Below, one piece after another: positions 50,853 through 59,656 of a stretch of DNA of 64,000 nucleotides. The translations under genes were made by a program, and so were the position numbers. The DNA is from Protaetiibacter intestinalis (GTDB lineage: Bacteria; Actinomycetota; Actinomycetes; Actinomycetales; Microbacteriaceae): NCBI RefSeq assembly GCF_003627075.1, contig NZ_CP032630.1, positions 1,364,001 to 1,428,000 on the forward strand. Reading direction: 5' to 3'. Under the pieces are notes generated by a model. It made no database searches. It was not told the origin of the DNA and was given only the letters and a program-made list of their open reading frames with translations. Position 1 is the first letter of the stretch. Every line of letters begins with the position of its first letter.

Positions 50853-50881
50853 AAAGTAGCACCCGACCCGGATCGTGTCAA
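50853..50881 (-). promoter_or_regulatory. sigma-A promoter of the binding-protein gene
   Basis: TTGACA (50876-50881) and TACTTT (50853-50858) on the minus strand, 17 nt apart. The -35 starts just beyond the stop of the lacI gene (50892). Confidence 0.8.
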
Positions 50882-50891
50882 CGCATCCGCG

Positions 50892-51896
50892 TCAGCGCGT
50901 CGCCGGCCCGGTCGAGCGCCGCACCTCGAGACGCGGCGGGAACTGCACGTCGTCTCCGGGGGCCTCGTGGCGGATGAGCGCGATCATCCGGCGCCACGCC
51001 TGAACCCCGAGTTCGGCGTGCGGGACGGATGCCGTGGTGAGCGCCGGAGAGGTGTAGCGGGCGAACGGGATGTCGTCGAATCCGGTCACGCTCACGTCGT
51101 CCGGCACCCGGATGCCGAGCTCCTGCAGACCGTCGATGAGGCCGATCGCCACGAGGTCGTTGTAGGCGAGCACGGCCGTCGCCCCCGAGTCGCGCACCGC
51201 GGTGGCGGCCGCGCGGCCGTCCTCCGCGCCCGCGCCGCCCGGGAGGCGCTCGACGACCGCATCCGGGGTGCGGCGCCGGAAGTCGGCGATGCCGTCGAGG
51301 CGGTGCGCGTTCGAGACGCTCGACTCGGGGCCCTCGAGGTAGACGATGCGCCGGTGGCCGAGGTCGTACAGGTGCTGGGCGAGCGTGGCGATGCCCGACT
51401 GGTAGTCGATCGAGAGCGACGGCGCCTCGATGCCGGTGTGCTCGCGGTTGATGAGCACGAGCGGCTGCAGCTGGCCGGCGAGCGCCGTGAGCTCGTCGTC
51501 GGACATGCGCGGGGCGCACAGCACGATCGCGTCGCAGCGGCGGCGCACCTCGGCGGCGAGCAGCGGCTCGTCGCTCGGCGACTCGGCCGAGTCGGCGACG
51601 AGCACGCGGTAGCCGTCGTGGGCGGCCGTCTTGGAGAGGCTCGAGAGCACGGCCTGGAAGGCGGGGTTGGCGAGGTCGGGCACGACGAACGCGACCGCGG
51701 AGGTCTGGCCGAGGGCGAGGCTGCGCGCGAGGTGGCTCGGGCGGTAGTCGAGTTCGCTCGCGGAGGCGCGCACGCGTTCGGCGACGGCGGGGTCGCCGAC
51801 GAAGCGACCGTTCATGACGCGCGAGACGGTGGCGGGCGAGACGGCCGCGTGGGCGGCGACATCCGCGATGGTCGCGGCGCGCGATCGTCGAGCCAT
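50892..51896 (-). CDS. LacI-family transcriptional regulator
   Basis: 334 aa. An N-terminal helix-turn-helix (TIADVAAHAAVSPATVSRVMNG) with the hinge RPSHLARSLALG is followed by a periplasmic-binding-type sugar domain (AFVVPDLANPAFQAVLSSL; GFDDIPFARYTSPALTTA). The ATG at 51896 is preceded by GGAAGG; the 104-residue ORF extension has no coding support. Three nearby CCGAGAAAGCGCTTTCTCGG sites are its obvious targets; a fourth, different palindrome (TGGTAGCGCCACCA) lies in its own leader. Its effector is likely a sugar released inside the cell. Confidence 0.92.
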   Translation of the reverse strand: MARRSRAATIADVAAHAAVSPATVSRVMNGRFVGDPAVAERVRASASELDYRPSHLARSLALGQTSAVAFVVPDLANPAFQAVLSSLSKTAAHDGYRVLVADSAESPSDEPLLAAEVRRRCDAIVLCAPRMSDDELTALAGQLQPLVLINREHTGIEAPSLSIDYQSGIATLAQHLYDLGHRRIVYLEGPESSVSNAHRLDGIADFRRRTPDAVVERLPGGAGAEDGRAAATAVRDSGATAVLAYNDLVAIGLIDGLQELGIRVPDDVSVTGFDDIPFARYTSPALTTASVPHAELGVQAWRRMIALIRHEAPGDDVQFPPRLEVRRSTGPATR

Positions 51897-51909
51897 GCCG
51901 TTCCTTCCG

Positions 51910-51923
51910 TGGTAGCGCCACCA
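51910..51923. promoter_or_regulatory. second operator type upstream of lacI
   Basis: TGGTAGCGCCACCA, a 14-nt near-palindrome with a central GCGC, 13 nt before the lacI start. Its half-site differs from the GAGAAAGC half-site of the main operators, so another LacI-type regulator may bind here. Confidence 0.5.
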
Positions 51924-51944
51924 TAGTGGCCGTGGGGGCGCGGT

Positions 51945-51973
51945 TTGACGAGCACGGGGTGCCGGGTCATAAT
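51945..51973 (+). promoter_or_regulatory. sigma-A promoter of the importer/uronate operon
   Basis: TTGACG (51945-51950) and CATAAT (51968-51973), 17 nt apart. The predicted start of transcription falls at about 51980, the edge of the operator. Confidence 0.8.
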
Positions 51974-51980
51974 CGTTCGA

Positions 51981-52000
51981 CCGAGAAAGCGCTTTCTCGG
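51981..52000. promoter_or_regulatory. LacI-type operator of the importer/uronate operon
   Basis: CCGAGAAAGCGCTTTCTCGG, a perfect 20-bp palindrome placed at about +1 to +20 of the predicted transcript. Confidence 0.92.
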
Positions 52001-52038
52001 ATACCATGAGCATACGCGCGACGACGAGGAGGTCCGGC

Positions 52039-52974
52039 GTGAGCAGTCTCGGCGAACTGCGGAAGATGGCCCTGAACCGCAAGGGTTCGGGCATCAAGGC
52101 CGCCACCCCCGACAACAAGGCGGCGTACATCTTCCTGGCCCCCTGGCTCGTGGGCCTCGTGGTCTTCACGATCGGGCCGATGCTCGCATCCCTGTACCTG
52201 TCGTTCACCGACTACAACCTGCTGAAGCCGCCCGTGTGGAGCGGCTTCGACAACATCGTGCGGATGATGAACGACGAGCGCCTGTGGAACTCGCTGCGCG
52301 TCACCTTCACCTACGTGGTGTTCTCGGTGCCGCTGCAGCTCGCCTTCGCCCTGCTCGTCGCGCTCATCCTCGACCGCGGGATGCGCGGACTCGGCATCTA
52401 CCGCTCGATCTTCTACCTGCCGAGCCTGCTCGGCGGCTCCGTCGCCATCGCCATCCTCTGGCGCCAGGTGTTCGGCAACGACGGCATCATCAACGGCTTC
52501 CTGTCGTGGTTCGGGATCGAGGGGCCCGGCTGGATCTCGCACCCCGACTACGCGCTCGGGACGATCATCATCCTGCACATCTGGACCTTCGGCTCGCCCA
52601 TGGTGATCTTCCTCGCGGGCCTCCGGCAGATCCCCGACATGTACTACGAGGCGGCCTCGATGGACGGCGCGGGCAAGATCCGGCGCTTCTTCTCCATCAC
52701 CTTCCCGCTGCTGACGCCCATCATCTTCTTCAACCTCGTGCTGCAGATCATCTTCGCGTTCCAGTCGTTCACGCAGGCCTACATCGTCTCCGGCGGCACC
52801 GGCGGGCCGAGCGACTCGACCATGTTCTTCACGCTCTACCTCTACAAGCAGGCGTTCACCCAGCTCGACATGGGCTACGCATCCGCCATGGCGTGGTTCC
52901 TGCTGCTCATCATCGCCGGCTTCACCGCCTTCAACTTCTGGCTCTCGCGGTTCTGGGTCTTCTATGACGACTGA
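52039..52974 (+). CDS. sugar ABC transporter permease 1
   Basis: 311 aa MalF/UgpA-type permease with six predicted helices (first at about residue 30, AAYIFLAPWLVGLVVFTIGP) and the EAA loop YYEAASMDGAGKIRRFFSITFPLL. I chose the GTG at 52039 because GAGGAGG sits 6 nt upstream. The ATG at 52006 in frame would begin 5 nt after the operator, within the leader and without a ribosome site, so it is less likely. First gene of the operon regulated by the operator at 51981. Confidence 0.9.
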   Translation: MSSLGELRKMALNRKGSGIKAATPDNKAAYIFLAPWLVGLVVFTIGPMLASLYLSFTDYNLLKPPVWSGFDNIVRMMNDERLWNSLRVTFTYVVFSVPLQLAFALLVALILDRGMRGLGIYRSIFYLPSLLGGSVAIAILWRQVFGNDGIINGFLSWFGIEGPGWISHPDYALGTIIILHIWTFGSPMVIFLAGLRQIPDMYYEAASMDGAGKIRRFFSITFPLLTPIIFFNLVLQIIFAFQSFTQAYIVSGGTGGPSDSTMFFTLYLYKQAFTQLDMGYASAMAWFLLLIIAGFTAFNFWLSRFWVFYDD

Positions 52975-53019
52975 GACGCCCCCGACCCGACCCGTGACCC
53001 CGAACCGAAAGGCACCGCG

Positions 53020-53928
53020 ATGAGCTCAGCCGCAGCCACCGAGCAGGCGACTCTGCCCCCGCTCCCCGCGCCCCCGAAGTCGCGCATCCACTACCGGCGC
53101 CGCGCCCGGATCGCCTCCGTCTTCAAGCACGCGGGCCTCATCCTGCTGTCGATCGTCATGATCTACCCGCTCATCTGGCTCGTGGTCTCCTCCCTCAAGC
53201 CCAACGACCAGATCTTCCGCGACCTCAGCATCTTCACGACCGACCTCACCCTCGACAACTACGTCCAGGGGTGGACCACCCAGGGGCTGCCGTTCAGCCA
53301 CTTCCTGCTGAACTCGGCGATCCTGTCGGTCGGCGCGATCCTCGGCAACCTGATCTCGTGCTCGCTCGCCGCCTACGCCTTCGCGCGGCTGCGGTTCCGC
53401 GGGCGCAACCTGTTCTTCGCGATCATGCTCGGCACGATCATGCTGCCGTTCCACGTCGTGCTCGTGCCGCAGTTCGTGATCTTCCGCGAGCTCGGCTGGC
53501 TCGAGACGTTCCTGCCGCTCATCGTGCCGAAGTTCCTCGCCACGGATGCCTTCTTCGTCTTCCTCATGGTGCAGTTCATCCGCGGACTCCCGAAGGAGAT
53601 CTTCGAGGCGGCCCGCATCGACGGGGCGGGGCATCCGCGCATCTTCGCGCAGGTGACCCTGCCGCTCATGGTGCCGGCGCTCGCGACCACCGCGATCTTC
53701 ACCTTCATCTGGACCTGGGGCGACTTCTTCGGCCCCCTCATCTACCTGCGCACGCGCGAGAACTTCCCCGTGTCGATCGCCCTCAAGGGCTTCGTGGATG
53801 CGCAGTCCAGCTCGGACTACGGGGCCATGTTCGCGATGAGCGTCGTCTCGCTCATCCCGCTGTTCCTGGCCTTCCTGATCGGGCAGAAGTACCTGGTCAA
53901 GGGCATCGCGACGACGGGGATCAAGTGA
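53020..53928 (+). CDS. sugar ABC transporter permease 2
   Basis: 302 aa MalG/UgpE-type permease. Six helices, with the first at about residue 40, and the EAA loop FEAARIDGAGHPRIFAQVTLPLM. Partner of the preceding permease in one oligosaccharide importer; the stop overlaps the next GTG by 4 nt (GTGA). Confidence 0.92.
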   Translation: MSSAAATEQATLPPLPAPPKSRIHYRRRARIASVFKHAGLILLSIVMIYPLIWLVVSSLKPNDQIFRDLSIFTTDLTLDNYVQGWTTQGLPFSHFLLNSAILSVGAILGNLISCSLAAYAFARLRFRGRNLFFAIMLGTIMLPFHVVLVPQFVIFRELGWLETFLPLIVPKFLATDAFFVFLMVQFIRGLPKEIFEAARIDGAGHPRIFAQVTLPLMVPALATTAIFTFIWTWGDFFGPLIYLRTRENFPVSIALKGFVDAQSSSDYGAMFAMSVVSLIPLFLAFLIGQKYLVKGIATTGIK

Positions 53929-55274
53929 GCATCAGGAACTACGCCCTCGTCGGGGTCGGCTCGCGCGCCCAGATGTACCTCGAGGCGATCGCCGGGGCGC
54001 ACGCCGACGTGGCGCGCCTCGCGGCCTGGGCCGACACCAACCCCGGGCGCATCGCCTGGTCGCTCGCGCGATTCCCGGGCCTCGGCGCCCCTCTCGAGTT
54101 CGGCCTCGACGAGCTCGCGCGTGTCGTGCGGGAGCAGGCGATCGACGCCGTCATCGTCACGACGCCCGACGCGACGCACGCCGACTACATCGTCACCGCC
54201 CTCGAGGCGGGCGCGGACGTCGTGGTCGAGAAGCCCCTCACCACGACCGCCGAGGGGGTGCGGCGCATCGCGGATGCCGTGGAGCGCACCGGACGACAGG
54301 TCACGATCACCTTCAACTACCGCTACGCCCCCCGCAACACGGCGCTGCGGCAGGTCATCGCCTCCGGGGCGATCGGCGAGGTCACGAGCGTGCACTTCGA
54401 GTGGGTGCTCGACACCGGCCACGGCGCCGACTACTTCCGCCGTTGGCACCGCGAGAAGGCGAACTCGGGCGGCCTGCTCATCCACAAGGCCTCGCACCAC
54501 TTCGACCTCGTGAACTGGTGGATCGCCGACAGCCCCGTGAAGGTGTACGCCTCGGGGGGCCTGCGCTTCTACGGCGCCGAGAACGCGGCCCGGCGCGGCC
54601 TCGGTCCGCGGCCCGAGCGCGGCACGACCGACTCCGAGCTGCGCGACCGCTTCAGCCTCGACCTGCGGCGCGACCCGCTGTTCGCGGGGCTCTACTACGA
54701 GCAGGAGCAGCACGACGGCTACCTGCGCGACCGCGACGTGTTCGACGCGGGCATCACGATCGAGGACAACCTCTCGCTCGTGGTCGACTACGCGCGCGGC
54801 GCGTCGATGTCGTACTCGCTGAACGCCCACGCGCCGTGGGAGGGCTACACGGTCTCCGTCAACGGCACCCAGGGTCGCGCCGAGCTGACCGTCGTCGAGC
54901 GCGGCGCGGTGATGCTCGACGAGGACGGCGACGTCGTCGTCGACCCGAGCGCGCGCCCCGACCTCGTCGTCGACGAGGGCGCCCGCCCCGTCTCGGAGCG
55001 GCTCATGGTGCAGCGGCACTGGGAGGCCGCGACCGAGGTGGAGATCCCGCACGGGGCGGGCGGGCACGGGGGCGGCGACGCGCTGCTGCTGCGCGAGGTG
55101 TTCGTGGGCGGCGAGGTCGACCCGCTCGGACGCGCCGCCACCTGGCGCGACGGCGTGCGCGCGGTCGTCGTGGGCCTCGCCGGCAACCGCTCGCTCGAGA
55201 CCGGCCAGGCGGTGCGGATCGGCGAGCTCGGCCTCGGCGTGGCCGCCCGCGGTCTGCCGGGGGTGGACGCATGA
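53925..55274 (+). CDS. Gfo/Idh/MocA-family oxidoreductase
   Basis: 449 aa. N-terminal Rossmann GVGSRAQMYLEAI, family signature DVVVEKPLTTTAEG, FNYRYAPRNTALRQ and the C-terminal domain with GGLLIHKASHHFDLVNWW. The insertion around residues 200-280 makes it larger than the typical 340 aa member. It could oxidise or epimerise the incoming sugar before the uronate branch. GTG start coupled to the permease stop; stop overlaps the next ATG by 4 nt. Confidence 0.85.
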   Translation: MSIRNYALVGVGSRAQMYLEAIAGAHADVARLAAWADTNPGRIAWSLARFPGLGAPLEFGLDELARVVREQAIDAVIVTTPDATHADYIVTALEAGADVVVEKPLTTTAEGVRRIADAVERTGRQVTITFNYRYAPRNTALRQVIASGAIGEVTSVHFEWVLDTGHGADYFRRWHREKANSGGLLIHKASHHFDLVNWWIADSPVKVYASGGLRFYGAENAARRGLGPRPERGTTDSELRDRFSLDLRRDPLFAGLYYEQEQHDGYLRDRDVFDAGITIEDNLSLVVDYARGASMSYSLNAHAPWEGYTVSVNGTQGRAELTVVERGAVMLDEDGDVVVDPSARPDLVVDEGARPVSERLMVQRHWEAATEVEIPHGAGGHGGGDALLLREVFVGGEVDPLGRAATWRDGVRAVVVGLAGNRSLETGQAVRIGELGLGVAARGLPGVDA

Positions 55275-56170
55275 CCCGCACCCTCGTCACGGGCGGCGCC
55301 GGCCGGCTCGGGCGCAGCGTCGTCGCGGCGCTCGCGGCCTCCGGGCGCGAGGTGGTCTCGGTCGACCGGGTCGCCGCGGAGGGGCTGCCGGCGCAGCAGT
55401 TCGAGCTCGACCTGCTCGACGACGCGGCCCGCCACGAGCTGTTCACGCGCGTCGCGCCCGAGGAGGTCGTGCACCTCGCCGCCATCCCGGCACCCTTCGC
55501 CGCCCCCGACGACGAGCTCTACGCCGTCAACACAGGACTCGCCTCCGGGGTGCTCGGCGACGCGCTGCGCGTCGGCACGCGCGCCCTGCTCGCCGCGAGC
55601 AGCCCCACGGTGATCGGCTACGGGGCGCCCGAGGGCTGGGCGCCCGCCTACCTGCCGCTCGACGAGGCGCATCCGGTGGCGCCGTGGAACGCCTACTCGC
55701 GCTCCAAGGTCGCCGTCGAGGAGCTCGTGCGCGAGACGGCCGAGCGCGAGGGCGCGCGCATCCGCCTCGGCACCTTCCGGCCCTGCTACGTCATCGCCCC
55801 CGAGGAGTGGGCCGGCGCACCCACCCAGCAGGGGCACACCCTGCTGGAACGCCTCGCCCAGCCCGAGCTCTCGGCGGTGGCGCTGTTCAACTACCTCGAC
55901 GCGCGCGACGCGGGCGCGTTCGTGGTGGCCTGGCTCGACCACGCGGATGCCGTGCCGAACGGCGCCGTGCTCTTCGCGGGCGCGCGCGACGCGCTCGTGC
56001 GCGGCCCCGTGCGCGAGGCGGTCGCCGCCCACCTGCCGAGCGCGGCCGACGCGGCCGAGGCGCTCGGCGAGCGGGACGCCCTGTTCTCGAGCGCCCGCGC
56101 CGAGGAGCTGCTCGGCTGGCGGCCGACGCGCAGCTGGCGCACCGAACTCGTGGAGGTGGAGGGTGAGTGA
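55271..56170 (+). CDS. NAD-dependent epimerase/dehydratase, uronate dehydrogenase-like
   Basis: 299 aa short-chain extended SDR. N-terminal VTGGAGRLGRSVV, the YSRSK catalytic Tyr-x-x-x-Lys (NAYSRSKVAVEE) and a Ser upstream are present. The genes that follow encode a KdgD-like dehydratase and an aldarolactone-processing-type enolase member, so oxidation of a uronate to its aldarolactone is the best inference; ordinary sugar epimerase is the alternative. Overlaps the next gene by 8 nt. Confidence 0.78.
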   Translation: MTRTLVTGGAGRLGRSVVAALAASGREVVSVDRVAAEGLPAQQFELDLLDDAARHELFTRVAPEEVVHLAAIPAPFAAPDDELYAVNTGLASGVLGDALRVGTRALLAASSPTVIGYGAPEGWAPAYLPLDEAHPVAPWNAYSRSKVAVEELVRETAEREGARIRLGTFRPCYVIAPEEWAGAPTQQGHTLLERLAQPELSAVALFNYLDARDAGAFVVAWLDHADAVPNGAVLFAGARDALVRGPVREAVAAHLPSAADAAEALGERDALFSSARAEELLGWRPTRSWRTELVEVEGE

Positions 56171-57080
56171 GTTGAGGTTCCCCGACGGGGTGCTGTTCTT
56201 CCCGGTGACGGCGTTCCGCGCCGACGGGTCGGTCGACCTCGACGCGACCGGCGCGCACGTCGCCGAGCGCGTCGGCGACGGCCCGGGCGGCGTGTTCGCG
56301 GCGTGCGGCACGGGCGAGTTCCACGCGCTCTCCGCCGGCGAGCACGCGGCCGTCGTGCGGGCGGCCGTCGAGGCGACCGCGGGCCGGGTGCCGGTCGTCG
56401 CCGGCGCGGGCGGGCCGCTCGGCCACGCCATCGACTGCGTGCGCGCCGCCGAGCAGGCCGGCGCCGACGGCATCCTGCTGCTGCCGCCCTACCTCGTCGA
56501 GGGGCCCGCGGACGGCGTGGTCGCCTACGCGGAGGCGGTGCTCGCCGCGAGCGGGCTGCCGGTCGTGCTCTACCACCGCGGGGCCGGCCGCCTCACCCCG
56601 CGCGGTGTCGAGCGGCTGCTCGGGCATCCGCGCGTCGCCGGCATCAAGGACGGCGTGGGCGACATCGCCCTCGCGCAGCAGTTCGTGCGGGTCGCGGCCG
56701 AGTCGGGCCGGGCGGAGACGCTGTTCTTCAACGGCCTGCTGACCGCCGAGCTCAGCCAGGCCGCCTACCGCGCGATCGGCGTGCCCCTCTACTCCTCGGC
56801 GGTGTTCGCCATGGCGCCCGACATCGCGACCGCGTTCTACCGGGCGTCCCTGGCCGACGACCTCGCCACCCAGCACCGCCTGCTCGACGGCTTCTACCGT
56901 CCGCTCGTCGCCCTGCGCGACGAGACGCCCGGCTTCGCCGTCTCGCTCATCAAGGCGGGGCTGCGGCTCGCCGGCGCCCCCGTCGGCTCGGTGCGCGCGC
57001 CGCTCGTCGACCCGAGCGCCGCACAGCTCGACCGTCTCGCCGCGATCCTCGACGAGGGACACCGGATCGCCGCGGCATGA
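56163..57080 (+). CDS. kdgD: 5-dehydro-4-deoxyglucarate dehydratase-like (KdgD, DapA superfamily)
   Basis: 305 aa (beta/alpha)8 enzyme of the dihydrodipicolinate synthase superfamily. Catalytic Lys162 is in AGIKDGVGD and Tyr137 in VVLYHRG; FFPVTAF and GTGEFHAL are the KdgD-like N-terminal signature. KdgD dehydrates and decarboxylates 5-keto-4-deoxyglucarate to 2-oxoglutarate semialdehyde. A GTG start overlaps the preceding stop by 8 nt. Next to a semialdehyde dehydrogenase gene in the same operon, which fits the pathway. Confidence 0.85.
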   Translation: MSELRFPDGVLFFPVTAFRADGSVDLDATGAHVAERVGDGPGGVFAACGTGEFHALSAGEHAAVVRAAVEATAGRVPVVAGAGGPLGHAIDCVRAAEQAGADGILLLPPYLVEGPADGVVAYAEAVLAASGLPVVLYHRGAGRLTPRGVERLLGHPRVAGIKDGVGDIALAQQFVRVAAESGRAETLFFNGLLTAELSQAAYRAIGVPLYSSAVFAMAPDIATAFYRASLADDLATQHRLLDGFYRPLVALRDETPGFAVSLIKAGLRLAGAPVGSVRAPLVDPSAAQLDRLAAILDEGHRIAAA

Positions 57081-58162
57081 GCGCGCCGCCGATCGAGAGC
57101 ATCCGCGTGGGGCGGGTGCGGGTGCCGCTGCGGCGTCCGTGGGCGAGCGACGTGACCGACGTCACGGTGCTGCCCGTCGAGGTGCGCCGCACGGACGGCG
57201 TCACCGGCTACGGCTTCAGCTGGACCCCCACGATCGGTGCGGGGGCGGTGCGCGCGTTCCTCGAGGAGGAGCTCGCCCCGTGGTGGACGGGGCGCCCCGC
57301 CGACCCGGCGCTCTGGCCCGAAGCCTGGGCGCGCGTGCACGAGGCGGGCGGCGGGGGCGTCACGACGATCGCGCTCGCGGGCGTCGACCTCGCCCTGTGG
57401 GATGCCGCGGGGCGCCGAGCGGGCACGGGCGTCGCCGAGCTCATCGGCCGCCGCCACGACACGCTCCCCGTCTACGGCAGCGGCGTGAACCTGCACTACA
57501 GCCTCGACGAGCTCGTCGCCCAGACGGAGCGCTGGGTGGCCGCGGGGCATCGCGCCGTCAAGGTCAAGATCGGCAAACCCGACCCGCGCGAGGACCTCGA
57601 GCGGATGCGCGCCGTGCGCGAGGTGCTCGGGCCGGACCGCGAGCTCATGGTCGACGCCAACCAGCGCTGGAGCCTCGCGCAGGCCGTGCACGCCCTCGGG
57701 ATGCTCGAGGAGGTGCGGCCCGCGTGGATCGAGGAGCCGCTGCGGGCCGACGACCTCGCCGAGCACCGCGAACTCGCCAAGCGCACCGGCATCCCGATCG
57801 CCGTCGGCGAGAACCTGCACACCGTGCACCGCTTCCGCGAGGCGCTGGACGCCGGGGCGACCGTGCTGCAACCCAACATCGTGCGGGTGGGCGGCATCAC
57901 GCCGTTCCTCGAGATCGCGCGCGAGGTGCGCGCGGCCGGGGCGACGCTCGCCCCGCACCTGCTGCCGGAGCTCTCGGCGCAGCTCGCCTTCGCGCTGCCC
58001 GAGGAGCACTGGATCGAAGACGTCGAGGACGCCCGCTTCGCGGAGCTCGGCGCCCTCGCCGAGGAGCCGGGGCTCGTGTTCGCCGATGCCCGCGTCTCGG
58101 GCGGTCCCGCCGCCGGCCTCGGCATCCGCTTCCGCGAACCACGTGAGGAGGACACCCCATGA
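57077..58162 (+). CDS. enolase-superfamily dehydratase/cycloisomerase
   Basis: 361 aa mandelate racemase/muconate lactonising fold. KVK acid/base lysine pair (162, 164), metal ligands Asp193 (VDANQRW), Glu219-220 (IEEPL) and Glu245 (GENLH), and His294 (APHLLP) are present. By context it is an aldarolactone cycloisomerase or aldarate dehydratase that yields the substrate of KdgD. The KxK pair is typical of members that act on both C-H sides or ring-open lactones. Coupled by ATGA overlaps on both sides. Confidence 0.82.
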   Translation: MSAPPIESIRVGRVRVPLRRPWASDVTDVTVLPVEVRRTDGVTGYGFSWTPTIGAGAVRAFLEEELAPWWTGRPADPALWPEAWARVHEAGGGGVTTIALAGVDLALWDAAGRRAGTGVAELIGRRHDTLPVYGSGVNLHYSLDELVAQTERWVAAGHRAVKVKIGKPDPREDLERMRAVREVLGPDRELMVDANQRWSLAQAVHALGMLEEVRPAWIEEPLRADDLAEHRELAKRTGIPIAVGENLHTVHRFREALDAGATVLQPNIVRVGGITPFLEIAREVRAAGATLAPHLLPELSAQLAFALPEEHWIEDVEDARFAELGALAEEPGLVFADARVSGGPAAGLGIRFREPREEDTP

Positions 58163-59589
58163 GCCACGCACGAGCCGCGGTGCACCGCGCCGCCCGCGTC
58201 GCGCCCGCGTTCGCCGCCCTGAGCGGTGCCCGGCGCGCCGAACTGCTCGGCCGCATCGCCGACGCGCTCGACGCCCGGGCCGACGAGCTCGTCGCCGTCG
58301 CCGGGCAGGAGACCGACCTTCCGGAGGCGCGGCTGCGCGGCGAACTCGCCCGCACCACCGCCCAGCTGCGCAAGTTCGGTGCCGTCGTCACCGAGGGCGC
58401 CTACCTCGAGGCGACCGTCGACCACGCCGACCCGGGCGACACCCCGCCGCGCCCCGACCTCCGGCGGATGCTGCGCCCGATCGGACCGGTCGCGGTGTTC
58501 GCGGCCTCCAACTTCCCCTTCGCGTTCTCGGTCGCGGGCGGCGACACGGCATCCGCGCTCGCCGTCGGCTGCCCCGTGATCGTCAAGACGCACCCCGGGC
58601 ATCCGGGCACCTCGGCGTTCACGGCCACCCTCGTGGCCGCCGCCCTCGCCGAGGGCGGCGCGCCCGACGGGGTGTTCCAGACGGTCGAGGGCTTCGAGGA
58701 GGGGCTCGAGCTGGTCGACGCGGACGAGCTCGAGGCGGTCGCGTTCACCGGCTCGCTGCGCGGCGGCCGGGCGCTGCTCGACCGCTGCACCGCGCGGGAG
58801 CGGCCCATCCCGTTCTATGGCGAGCTCGGCTCGCTCAACCCCGTCGTCGTGACGCCGGACGCGGATGCCGCCCGCGGCGCCGCGCTCGCCGCCGGCCTCG
58901 CCGGATCGTTCCAGCTCGGCGACGGCCAGTTCTGCACGAAGCCGGGGCTCGTGCTCGTCCCGGAGGGCTCGGCGCTCGAGGCCGCGCTGCCCGACTCCGT
59001 CGTGGCGGGGGAGCCGCGGATGCTCACCCCCGCGATCGCCGACGGCTACGCGAGCGGGCGCGACCGGGCGGCCGCCATCCCGGGCGTCGAGGTGCTCGCG
59101 GGCGGCGGCGGGGCGACCGCGCCGACCGTGCTCGCGGCCGACGCCGCCACCCTGCTCGCGCACCGCGAACTGCTCGACGAGGTGTTCGGCCCGGTCACCG
59201 TGCTCGTGCGCTACCGCGACGCGGCCGCCCTGCAGGAGGTGCTCGAGACGCTCGAGGGCAGCCTCACCATGACCCTGCACGCCGAACCCGAGGAGGACGT
59301 CACGGGCCTCGCCGACTGGATGGCGGGGCGCGCCGGGCGGGTGCTGTTCGGCGGCTGGCCGACCGGCGTCGCCGTGTCGTGGGCGCAGCACCACGGCGGA
59401 CCGTGGCCGGCCACCAACACCGTGTTCACCTCCGTCGGGGCCACCGCCGTGCGCCGCTTCCTGCGGCCCGTCGCCTACCAGGACGCGCCCGCATCCGCGC
59501 TGCCGGAGGCCCTGCACGACGACAACCCCCTCGGCATCCCCCGCCGCGTCGACGGCGTCTACGTGCTCCCCGCCACCCCCGCTGGTTGA
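58159..59589 (+). CDS. 2-oxoglutarate semialdehyde dehydrogenase-like aldehyde dehydrogenase
   Basis: 476 aa NADP-type aldehyde dehydrogenase. PVAVFAASNFPFAFSVAGGDT, the active Glu in FYGELGS and catalytic Cys in DGQFCTKPG match the KGSADH group (type III) that follows KdgD. It should oxidise the semialdehyde to 2-oxoglutarate, feeding the TCA cycle. Last gene of the operon; the last three codons and stop (PAG-stop) coincide with the left-end motif CCGCTGGTTGAGT of the nearby composite repeat. Confidence 0.87.
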   Translation: MSHARAAVHRAARVAPAFAALSGARRAELLGRIADALDARADELVAVAGQETDLPEARLRGELARTTAQLRKFGAVVTEGAYLEATVDHADPGDTPPRPDLRRMLRPIGPVAVFAASNFPFAFSVAGGDTASALAVGCPVIVKTHPGHPGTSAFTATLVAAALAEGGAPDGVFQTVEGFEEGLELVDADELEAVAFTGSLRGGRALLDRCTARERPIPFYGELGSLNPVVVTPDADAARGAALAAGLAGSFQLGDGQFCTKPGLVLVPEGSALEAALPDSVVAGEPRMLTPAIADGYASGRDRAAAIPGVEVLAGGGGATAPTVLAADAATLLAHRELLDEVFGPVTVLVRYRDAAALQEVLETLEGSLTMTLHAEPEEDVTGLADWMAGRAGRVLFGGWPTGVAVSWAQHHGGPWPATNTVFTSVGATAVRRFLRPVAYQDAPASALPEALHDDNPLGIPRRVDGVYVLPATPAG

Positions 59590-59656
59590 GTGCCACCGAT
59601 GGCGGTACCCCTTCCCGCTGGTTGAGTGCCGCGCGCCGGGCGTCACCCCTTCCGCT

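Noticed and set aside
50743..50862. 40-residue extension of the binding lipoprotein
   Set aside because: It crosses the LacI operator and would remove the signal peptide from the N terminus.
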